In this document: in pieces, positions 1 to 5,158 of the stretch
How positions within the stretch are numbered: the first letter of the stretch is position 1
How the letters are laid out: every line of letters begins with the position of its first letter
Origin: DATIGJ01 sp035644155
Lineage (GTDB): Bacteria; Patescibacteriota; Microgenomatia; Levybacterales; UBA12049
Assembly: GCA_035644155.1 (NCBI GenBank)
Contig: DASQPC010000008.1
Coordinates: forward strand, 1-6,944
Length of the DNA stretch: 6,944 nucleotides
Direction of reading: 5' to 3'
Made by a program: the position numbers and the translations under genes
Notes under the pieces: generated by a model
The model's input: only the letters and a program-made list of their open reading frames with translations
Told to the model about the DNA's origin: nothing
The model's database searches: none

Positions 1-510
1 ATTGGGATTACACAAAAAAATTATTTTTATTTTTTCATCAACACATTGTGCAAGCATTGCTTTGACGTTAATTATAAAATTATTCATCCGAGGAACACTG
101 ACAATTTGCCCACGATTAAGTAGTGTTGCTACGCGATACATATCAAATGTCGGAGGGCAATCAATTACTTTGTCGTCTGTATTTAAAACAGCACGGAGGA
201 TAAGATCAATAATTTCATCAGATCCTGCACCAACAATAATATTTGTCTTTTTAGTATTTGTGTATTCTGCGAGCGCTCTACGAAGAGCATCATAATCAGA
301 AGCAGGATAGTAATTAAAGATTGTATTACGGATTGCCTTTTTTGCAAGGGGAGATGGACCATAAGGATTTTCGTTTGCATTAAGTTTAATTAACTGAGTG
401 AGATTTTGGTTATATGTACTTGCCAAATTCCACGCCGAAATTCCGGGTACATACGGTCCCATTGCTGCAATATCTGATCGAATAAATTGTTTGATAATAT
501 TTTTATTCAT
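1..510 (-). CDS. hisC: Histidinol-phosphate aminotransferase, N-terminal 170 residues (runs off window)
   Basis: This is a PLP-dependent fold-type I aminotransferase that converts imidazole-acetol phosphate and glutamate to histidinol phosphate in cytoplasmic histidine biosynthesis. I translated the minus strand from the ATG at 510-508. The visible family signatures, in order, are PYVPG (20-23), the substrate-binding stretch KLNANENPYGPSP (42-54), YPASDYDALRRAL (69-80), the cofactor-phosphate loop GAGSDEIIDLILR (94-106), PPTFDMY (119-125) and IIFLCNPN (163-170), which normally continues as NPTG. The PLP lysine lies beyond the left edge. The start overlaps the end of hisD by 8 nt (ATGAATAA), so the two genes are almost certainly cotranscribed and translationally coupled. 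No Shine-Dalgarno sequence is visible. The leader upstream of hisD should control it. The family call is secure. A general aromatic aminotransferase is possible but unlikely next to hisD. Confidence 0.93.
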   Translation of the reverse strand, partial: MNKNIIKQFIRSDIAAMGPYVPGISAWNLASTYNQNLTQLIKLNANENPYGPSPLAKKAIRNTIFNYYPASDYDALRRALAEYTNTKKTNIIVGAGSDEIIDLILRAVLNTDDKVIDCPPTFDMYRVATLLNRGQIVSVPRMNNFIINVKAMLAQCVDEKIKIIFLCNPN

Positions 511-1810
511 ATTTTTTAAAACGTATTGAAACAGAATTTCTGTGGGCTGGTAATTCTTCAGCATTTGCTACTGCTTCAATGGTATCTTTTATTTTCTTCA
601 AGCCATTTTTATTAACTATTTGGACTTGCATCCATTTTCCGAATGCATCTACACCAAGGGGAGGATACATTTTTGCCATACCGCCTGTCGGTAAGACGTG
701 ATTTGTGCCGGTTGCATAATCTCCTGTTGCTTTTGCAGTAAAATCTCCTAAGAAAACAGATCCGGCATTTGTTATTTTTCGCAAGATACTTCTTGAGTTT
801 TTTGTCATGATTTCCAAATGTTCTGGTGCATATGCATTGGTAAATGTTATTGCTTCCTCCATTGAATCAACAACTGCAACAAGTCCATATTTTCGAAGTG
901 ACTCTTTTGCTCTTTCTTGTGTTGTAAGAAGCGGCAATTGTTTTTCAATTTCTTGTATTGTTTGCTCGGCAATTTTTTTGCTTGTTGTTATTAAAACGCA
1001 TGCTGAATCTTCACCGTGTTCGCCATCAGCAAGAAGATCAGCTGCAATAAAGGCAGGATTTGCTGTTTCATCAGCAATAATGAATATTTCTGATGGTCCT
1101 GCCGGCATGTCGATGCTTATCGTTTCAAGTGCAAGCATTTTTGCTGCTGTTACATAAGCATTGCCTGGGCCAAAAATTTTGTAGACATTTGGAATTGTTT
1201 TTGTCCCGTATGTCATCGCAGCAATTGCTTCTGCTCCACCAACTTTATAAATTTTTTTGATTCCTACCATATCTGCAGCAACAAGTGTAGCGGCTGGAAT
1301 GTTTCCTGTTCCTCGTGCTGGCGAGCACATAATAATTTCACGACATCCAGCAATAATTGCTGGAATTGCGTTCATCAAAACAGATGATGGATAAGTTGCT
1401 TTTCCTCCAGGAATATACAGTCCTACTTTTTCAATTGGTCGCCATTCTCTCCATACAGCAATTCCTTTTTCTGAATAAATAATTGTGTCCATTGTTTTCG
1501 GAAGTTGGGCACTGTGTACTGCCGTGATATTTTTTATCATCTGTTTCATCCCTGAGAGAAACTCTTTACTGACGGATTTAAAAGCTTCTTTCCGTTCTGT
1601 TTGAGAGACTAAAAGTGATTGATAATTTTCTTTTCCAAAACGTCTTTGAAAATCTTCAATCAGTATTTTATCTCCGTACTTGCGTACCGCTTCCATTTTT
1701 GTCCGAACAGCTTGTATAATTTCAGGATTTGCTCCAGCTGATCGCTTTACAATTCTTTCATAATCTTGTTTTTTTAACTTTTTGAGTTGTATAACTTTCA
1801 TATTTCCCAT
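503..1810 (-). CDS. hisD: Histidinol dehydrogenase, complete (435 aa)
   Basis: This enzyme catalyses the last two steps of histidine synthesis, the NAD-dependent oxidation of histidinol to histidine via histidinal, and the family is zinc-dependent. The length is typical. Hallmarks are VGLYIPGGKATYPSS (129-143), KVGGAEAIAAM (189-199), KIFGPGNAYVTAAK (211-224), IDMPAGPSE (233-241), APEHL with the catalytic pair Glu330-His331, and GDYATGTNHVLPT (363-375). By alignment to the E. coli enzyme from memory, the zinc ligands are Asp262, His265, Asp364 and His423. The first is Gln in E. coli (QAEH) but Asp here (DGEH), an unusual though chemically plausible ligand. The start at 1810 is preferred over Met4 because GGGAGG lies 7 nt upstream. 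That site is inside a hairpin. The first gene of a hisD-hisC operon, it is controlled by the T-box-like leader upstream. Confidence 0.97.
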   Translation of the reverse strand: MGNMKVIQLKKLKKQDYERIVKRSAGANPEIIQAVRTKMEAVRKYGDKILIEDFQRRFGKENYQSLLVSQTERKEAFKSVSKEFLSGMKQMIKNITAVHSAQLPKTMDTIIYSEKGIAVWREWRPIEKVGLYIPGGKATYPSSVLMNAIPAIIAGCREIIMCSPARGTGNIPAATLVAADMVGIKKIYKVGGAEAIAAMTYGTKTIPNVYKIFGPGNAYVTAAKMLALETISIDMPAGPSEIFIIADETANPAFIAADLLADGEHGEDSACVLITTSKKIAEQTIQEIEKQLPLLTTQERAKESLRKYGLVAVVDSMEEAITFTNAYAPEHLEIMTKNSRSILRKITNAGSVFLGDFTAKATGDYATGTNHVLPTGGMAKMYPPLGVDAFGKWMQVQIVNKNGLKKIKDTIEAVANAEELPAHRNSVSIRFKKYE

Positions 1811-1866
1811 AAAAAAACCTCCCGTTCATTTCCCACCACTAAAATGATGAAAAAGGAACGAGAGGT
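1811..1866 (-). promoter_or_regulatory. Hairpin sequestering the hisD Shine-Dalgarno; also terminator-shaped
   Basis: On the minus strand ACCTCTCGTTC (1866-1856) pairs with GAACGGGAGGT (1827-1817), giving 11 pairs with one G-U and a 28-nt loop. The 3' arm contains the hisD Shine-Dalgarno sequence GGGAGG (1823-1818). It is followed by a run of seven T (1817-1811) that abuts the ATG. The structure could therefore block ribosome binding, act as a second intrinsic terminator, or both. The loop carries TGGGA (1835-1831), which resembles the T-box bulge upstream. The 5' arm could instead pair with an identical CGGGAGGT at 1907-1900. Pairing is seen in the sequence; the regulatory role is inferred. 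Confidence 0.75.
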
Positions 1867-1888
1867 GATTTTTGATTATTTTAAAATC

Positions 1889-1913
1889 AAAAAAAAAGGA
1901 CCTCCCGCGGTCC
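1889..1913 (-). terminator. Intrinsic terminator of the T-box leader
   Basis: GGACC (1913-1909) pairs perfectly with GGTCC (1902-1898) around a 6-nt loop and is followed by nine T on the minus strand (1897-1889). It shares bases with the T-box bulge and with the antiterminator 3' arm, so terminator and antiterminator exclude each other. Unusually, the antiterminator helix would use the U-run itself. The stem is only 5 bp but GC-rich. Confidence 0.8.
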
Positions 1914-2072
1914 CATCCTTTTTGCCCGATAGATTACTCAATCGAACCTCTTTATGGCGACTCCGCGCTAGCGACATCGTCTGTTGTATTTTACGGTCCA
2001 ACTTCCGTAGAGCATTTTGACTCTCAGCTCCTGGATCGTGACTCCAGTCAACGCTTTCTAAATCTTAAACTT
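1889..2072 (-). promoter_or_regulatory. T-box-type tRNA-sensing leader, probably specific for tRNA-His
   Basis: Leader RNA upstream of hisD. AGGATGGGACCGCG (1919-1906) matches the T-box consensus AGGGUGGNACCGCG at all but one base. In the antiterminator form AAAAAGGA (1923-1916) pairs with TCCTTTTT (1900-1893), leaving the 7-nt bulge TGGGACC (1915-1909). The family rule is that bulge UGGN pairs with the NCCA end of uncharged tRNA. UGGG thus predicts discriminator base C73, which is characteristic of bacterial tRNA-His and fits the his operon. The canonical second antiterminator helix (GCG with CGU) is not visible. The 5' domain is not a textbook stem I. It contains CTGGA/TCCAG (2047-2031), GAGC/GCTC (2030-2010) and TACGG/CCGTA (2009-1992), three hairpins without linkers, enclosed by GTTG (2052-2049) and CAAC (1986-1983). 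Candidate His specifiers are CAC at 2040-2038, in the first hairpin loop, and CAT at 1956-1954. I could not decide between them. The 5' end is set from the promoter. Confidence 0.85.
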
Positions 2073-2078
2073 TAAATT

Positions 2079-2106
2079 ATTATACCAATAAACAATTTTT
2101 TGTCAA
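2079..2106 (-). promoter_or_regulatory. Sigma-70-type promoter of the hisDC operon
   Basis: On the minus strand a perfect -35 TTGACA (2106-2101), a 16-nt spacer and a perfect -10 TATAAT (2084-2079) place transcription start near 2072. This leaves a leader of about 260 nt before the hisD start, long enough for a T-box. The -35 begins 9 nt past the stop codon of the upstream M24 peptidase gene, so the his operon has its own promoter although both operons share direction. Confidence 0.85.
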
Positions 2107-2114
2107 ATTTAGCC

Positions 2115-3215
2115 TCAATTTTGAGGTATTTCGATAAAATCTTTTGGAGATTTTGTTAATTGAATAAGTTGGTCGTCTTGGATAGTAAAAAGATCTTCAA
2201 TACGAACACCCATATCATCTGGTAAATAAATACCTGGCTCAATAGAAAAAACCATACCATTTGTTAATACTTCTTTTGACGCAGGAGAAAGCCGAGGCGC
2301 TTCATGTACTTGCAAACCAATACCATGACCAAGCGAGTGGGGGATTGATGGAAAATTATTTTCTAAAATATATTTTTTTGCAACAGTATCCACATCAGAT
2401 GCTTTAATTATTTCTTTTTTTATGAGTTTTTTTTCAATAAAATCAATTGCTCGTTGCTGGGCATTCTTTACTGTTTCATACACGGTTTTTTGTTCTGGCG
2501 TCGCTTTACCAAAAAAGAGAGTCCTTGTCATATCCGAACAATAATTTTCAAATTGTACACCAAAATCCAAAAGAATTATATTGTTGGGCTGTAATTTTTT
2601 ATCACTCGTTTTATGATGGGGGACAGCAGCATTTTCACCAGAGGCAACAATTGTTGGAAAAGATGGAGTAACATTTTTTTGCAACATGATGAGTGACATC
2701 TCTTTTGCAATATCTTGTTCGCTCATGCCAGTTTTAATTTGTGTTACAATCGTGGAAAAGATTTGGTCTGCGATAGCACATGCTTTTTGGATTTTTACTA
2801 ATTCATCAGTCGATTTTTTTATCCTAAGTGGTGAAAGAGAAAAGTTTTTTATTTCATTGACCAATTCGCTCATTTGTTCATATTCACTAACCACAAGATT
2901 ATTTTTTTCAATGCCTAGTGTTTTTATCTTTTCCTCCTTGATACATTTTTGAAGCGCTTCTTGCAATGATTGATTTCCGGAAATTTCAATCAATTCAAAA
3001 TCTGTAATGTGTGTTTTGACAGCATGCGTATAACGACCGTCAGTAAAAATAAATTGATTTTTTGGCGTGAAAAGTAAAAATGCTTCTCTTTCCATATCGC
3101 TAAAATAAGCAAAATCAGTTAAATAAATAATATTAGCAAGTGAAGAAATAAGAATTGCTCCGAAATTATTTTTCTTAAGAAGAAGCCGCAATTGCGATAA
3201 ACGCTTTTTATCCAT
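2115..3215 (-). CDS. M24 family Xaa-Pro aminopeptidase/dipeptidase (366 aa)
   Basis: A cytoplasmic dinuclear metallopeptidase that removes residues ahead of proline. The N-terminal creatinase-like domain spans about 1-128 (NIIYLTDF at 28-35, FTDGRY at 57-62). The C-terminal pita-bread catalytic domain spans about 135-357. All five metal ligands of the family are present: Asp217 (LLDFG), Asp228 (CSDMTRT), His297 (LGHGIG), Glu326 (SIEPG) and Glu340 (VRIED). His200 and His304 (VHE) are probable active-site histidines. Length fits the short PepQ/YpdF-type group rather than the longer E. coli PepP. It has no signal peptide. It is the last gene of a three-gene operon and starts 2 nt after the preceding stop. 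It ends in TGA inside a small inverted repeat (2113-2126) that is at best a weak terminator. Family assignment is secure; whether it acts on dipeptides or longer peptides cannot be told. Confidence 0.93.
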   Translation of the reverse strand: MDKKRLSQLRLLLKKNNFGAILISSLANIIYLTDFAYFSDMEREAFLLFTPKNQFIFTDGRYTHAVKTHITDFELIEISGNQSLQEALQKCIKEEKIKTLGIEKNNLVVSEYEQMSELVNEIKNFSLSPLRIKKSTDELVKIQKACAIADQIFSTIVTQIKTGMSEQDIAKEMSLIMLQKNVTPSFPTIVASGENAAVPHHKTSDKKLQPNNIILLDFGVQFENYCSDMTRTLFFGKATPEQKTVYETVKNAQQRAIDFIEKKLIKKEIIKASDVDTVAKKYILENNFPSIPHSLGHGIGLQVHEAPRLSPASKEVLTNGMVFSIEPGIYLPDDMGVRIEDLFTIQDDQLIQLTKSPKDFIEIPQN

Positions 3216-3217
3216 GT

Positions 3218-4000
3218 TTATCTGGTTATTGTTGGGGTTATTCTATTTTTCAGTGTTGTAGAAGGAGTTGGTGTTATTGTTTCTATTGGTGAAGGTTGAG
3301 ATATTATAATTTTGGGATTTTTAGGGAGACTGGCCAGATCGATAAGACGACTTGCGACAAGCATTGTTGAATCTTTTTTGTCGGGATAACCAATAATATT
3401 TACCCGATCTCCAATTGCCAATTTAGAAAAGCCCAATTTTATTAACTGACCACTATCTTTATCATAACTTAAAATTTTACTACTGACTTCAATATCAATT
3501 TTTATCTGTTTCTGATCAGGTGTTGCAACTGTAACGTAAAAATTTTTGCTATCTAAGCTTGCGATAGCACCGTTGATAAATGTCGGATCAATGGTCGTTC
3601 TCATAAATCGTGCCAAAATTCTTTTCGATTGCTTATTATAAAGTCCAAGAACTGTTATTCTAGTTCCTTTTTTCAGATCTGATAAGCCAAATGTATTATT
3701 TGATGCTGAAGAAAACTTTGTGATTTCATCGACATCGACAAATTGTGTTTGTCCAGCAACATCACTTAAGGTGACAGTATTTCCTGAGACACCAGAAACT
3801 ACACCAATCATTGCCCGTTTTTCTACCAAGTTGAGTTCTGAAACACGGGAAGCAATTTTGTCTTTAAGTTCATTAATTTTTTGATCCAGTTGTTGATTTA
3901 CTAATCCTTTAGGAGTTGGAGTTGGTGACACTGCATGCACAGGTGCAACTATTGATACAAAAAAAAGAAGTGTTACTAAAATAAATAATTGTTTTTTCAT
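3218..4000 (-). CDS. Secreted DUF5666-like beta-rich protein (260 aa)
   Basis: Function unknown. A clear Sec signal peptide is present: MKK, a hydrophobic core at 4-20, and a probable cleavage after AHA-like V21-H22-A23, followed by SPTPTP (25-30). A short charged, possibly coiled helix covers 33-62. Two related beta-rich repeats follow. The first, about 64-135, contains IGVVSGVSGNTVTLSD and later LSDLKKGTRITVLG. The second, about 142-222, has the matching pieces INGAIASLDSKNFYVTV and LAIGDRVNIIG. This layout resembles DUF5666 domains, which are small barrel-like units found in exported bacterial proteins. The tail (from about 226) is rich in Pro, Thr and Ser, like a cell-surface linker, but has no obvious sorting signal. 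It begins 4 nt after the stop of the Ig-like gene and ends 2 nt before the M24 gene, so all three share a transcript. The domain name is moderately certain; the export call is strong. Confidence 0.8.
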   Translation of the reverse strand: MKKQLFILVTLLFFVSIVAPVHAVSPTPTPKGLVNQQLDQKINELKDKIASRVSELNLVEKRAMIGVVSGVSGNTVTLSDVAGQTQFVDVDEITKFSSASNNTFGLSDLKKGTRITVLGLYNKQSKRILARFMRTTIDPTFINGAIASLDSKNFYVTVATPDQKQIKIDIEVSSKILSYDKDSGQLIKLGFSKLAIGDRVNIIGYPDKKDSTMLVASRLIDLASLPKNPKIIISQPSPIETITPTPSTTLKNRITPTITR

Positions 4001-4004
4001 AGTA

Positions 4005-4439
4005 TTAAAAGTTTTCTGTTGAAAATGTTACAGTTCTCGTAATTGTTTGTTCTTGTCCATTTGGGAAAACAGCCGTAATATGAAGAAGCGTTGTTCCATC
4101 TGGAATAGTTTGGGTTATAGAAAAATTACCATTTGATGCTGGTTTAACGACTTGATCAGTATTTTCTGAGTTAACAAGTATCGTTGCATCGCTTCTTGTT
4201 TTTCCTGTGATTGTAATAATTTTTTTGTCAAAGACAGTTTGATCAGAAGGGGATTCGACAGTCAGAATGTTGGCATTATCAGGAGTAGGTGAAGGAGAAT
4301 CCTTTGGCATCATTGCAATTGGTTTATCCTTTTGCGCTGGCACAACTCTGGTCATTTGGTACAGATAGAATGCAATACCTGCTGCCACAAGACCGACAAT
4401 GACTGCTACAAAAGATAAAATGACTCGTTCTGCTTTCAT
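4005..4439 (-). CDS. Membrane-anchored Ig-like domain protein (144 aa)
   Basis: Function unknown. An N-terminal membrane helix (about 7-28, VILSFVAVIVGLVAAGIAFYL region) follows a short basic start, predicting a single-pass anchor with the rest outside. A proline/serine linker (about 45-54, DSPSPTPDN) leads to one beta-sandwich domain at about 58-141. Its pattern (ILTVESPSDQTVF, KIITITGKT, ATILVN, NGNFSITQTI, TTLLHITAVFPNG, TITRTVTF) is that of bacterial Ig-like or glucodextranase-B-like modules that decorate surface proteins. The start at 4439 has AGGA at 4450-4447, 7 nt upstream. It is the first gene of the operon with the secreted DUF5666-like protein and M24 peptidase, behind a good promoter. 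The shared Pro/Thr/Ser linkers in both exported proteins suggest related placement at the cell surface, but nothing in the sequence ties them to a substrate. Confidence 0.82.
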   Translation of the reverse strand: MKAERVILSFVAVIVGLVAAGIAFYLYQMTRVVPAQKDKPIAMMPKDSPSPTPDNANILTVESPSDQTVFDKKIITITGKTRSDATILVNSENTDQVVKPASNGNFSITQTIPDGTTLLHITAVFPNGQEQTITRTVTFSTENF

Positions 4440-4494
4440 AAGAAAATCCTGCGCTTATGTTATTGTAGAGGTTACTATATAAAGTGCATTCATG

Positions 4495-4523
4495 ATAATA
4501 CGCTAAATGTCATATCTTGTCAA
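4495..4523 (-). promoter_or_regulatory. Promoter of the Ig-like / DUF5666-like / M24 operon
   Basis: Minus strand: perfect -35 TTGACA (4523-4518), a 17-nt spacer, and -10 TATTAT (4500-4495, one mismatch to TATAAT). The start site would be near 4488, leaving a leader of about 49 nt. It overlaps the region that must also hold the divergent promoter for the plus-strand MBL-fold gene. The best plus-strand candidate is only GATAAT at 4494-4499 with a poor -35. Confidence 0.8.
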
Positions 4524-4552
4524 GAAAACAGACGTGTGTTAGTATGAGGTAC

Positions 4553-5068
4553 ATGGAAATTGCACTTCTTTCAAAAAATGGCCTTCGTTTCAAAAGCAAA
4601 CTCGCGGCATTTGCCGTTGATCCTCAAGATAAATCAGACTATGACGCAATTTTTTTACTTGTCAAATCACCTGATGAGATAACGAGTCAAGCGCCAATTC
4701 TGATCACAGGACCCGGTGAGTATGAAATCGGTGGAAGCAAAATTACAGCAAGCAGAAGTGAAAAAGAAATACTTTACAGTCTGACGCTGGACTCGATTGA
4801 TATTCTTTTAGGGACATTAACAGGGCTTGAAAAAATGCAGCACAAGCTTAAAGAACACCATATTGTTGTAGTAGATTGTAATACTATTAGCAGTGCATCA
4901 TTTGTTACATCTCTTGCTTCAAATGTTATTATTTTTTACGGAGAGAAAGCAACTGAGATCGCGCAAGCATTTGGAAAAGAAAGTGTCAAATCAATGACAA
5001 AGTATAGTAGCACTCTTGAAAAACTGCCCGGAGAAGTTGAAACAATTTTATTAGCGACTAGCGACTAG
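4553..5068 (+). CDS. Degenerate MBL-fold (metallo-beta-lactamase-like) protein, 171 aa
   Basis: Resembles the small MBL-fold hydrolase-like proteins common in CPR genomes. It starts with the family-type MEIALLSKNGLRFKSK, then AVDPQDKSDYDAIF, then the conserved GPGEYEIGG (53-61). In active relatives the strand after DxxDA leads into the zinc motif HxHxDH. Here that place reads FLLVKSPDE (34-42) and the histidines are absent, so the protein is probably not a metallo-hydrolase and may be a structural or binding paralogue. I chose ATG 4553 by homology and because GAGGT (4546-4550) precedes it, though the spacing is short. ATG 4544 and an upstream TTG at 4517 are open in the same frame. The last residues (ATSD) and the TAG stop are encoded by the 7-bp tandem repeat. 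It precedes dnaB by 90 bp on the same strand and may be cotranscribed with it. Confidence 0.75.
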   Translation: MEIALLSKNGLRFKSKLAAFAVDPQDKSDYDAIFLLVKSPDEITSQAPILITGPGEYEIGGSKITASRSEKEILYSLTLDSIDILLGTLTGLEKMQHKLKEHHIVVVDCNTISSASFVTSLASNVIIFYGEKATEIAQAFGKESVKSMTKYSSTLEKLPGEVETILLATSD

Positions 5069-5102
5069 CGACTAGCGACTAGCGACTAGCAACTAGCGTT
5101 TA
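5054..5102 (+). repeat. 7-bp tandem repeat (GCGACTA)n across a stop codon
   Basis: Five perfect copies of GCGACTA (5054-5088) are followed by GCAACTA (5089-5095) and a decayed GCGTTTA (5096-5102). The MBL-fold gene reads into the array and stops at the TAG 5066-5068. Because 7 is not a multiple of 3 and each unit contributes TAG in one frame, the array supplies stops in all three frames. Copy-number change would therefore alter only the last few residues. Related heptamers occur downstream: TAGACGCTA at 5136-5144 and again at 5151-5159, the latter including the A of the dnaB start codon. Confidence 0.95.
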
Positions 5103-5143
5103 GTTAAAATTAATAAATATTTTATAACTAGACGTTAGACGCT
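5088..5143 (+). other. AT-rich hairpin between the MBL-fold gene and dnaB
   Basis: CTAGCGTTTAGTTA (5093-5106) pairs with TAACTAGACGTTAG (5125-5138) over 14 positions with two G-U pairs. A 2x2 internal loop outside it leads to AGC/GCT (5088-5090 with 5141-5143). The loop is AT-only. No T-run follows, so it is not a classical terminator. It may be an mRNA-processing or stability element, or simply the two arms of the repeat family facing each other. TATAAC at 5123-5128 is a possible dnaB -10, but no credible -35 is present. Confidence 0.6.
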
Positions 5144-5158
5144 AATTTACTAGACGCT

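Noticed and set aside
1966..1974. CTAGCGAC in the his leader matching the heptamer array near dnaB
   Set aside because: A single short match without tandem copies; chance is sufficient.
1968..2013. A possible 15-codon leader peptide on the minus strand (ATG at 2013) as a his attenuator
   Set aside because: The peptide contains no histidine codons, so classical ribosome-mediated attenuation does not fit; the T-box does.
1787..2075. Open frames on the plus strand over the his leader
   Set aside because: They run antisense through the T-box, terminator and hairpin, have no family resemblance, and the region is explained by RNA structure.
2115..2117. Alternative genetic code (UGA recoded)
   Set aside because: The M24 gene ends with TGA at the expected family length, and all other genes read normally with the standard bacterial code.
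2113..2126. Inverted repeat CCTCA/TGAGG as terminator of the M24 peptidase operon
   Set aside because: The stem is 5 bp with a 4-nt loop, includes the stop codon, and lacks a clean T-run on the minus strand; at best weak.
5054..5102. Possible CRISPR array
   Set aside because: Units are 7 bp and contiguous with no spacers, and no cas gene is nearby.
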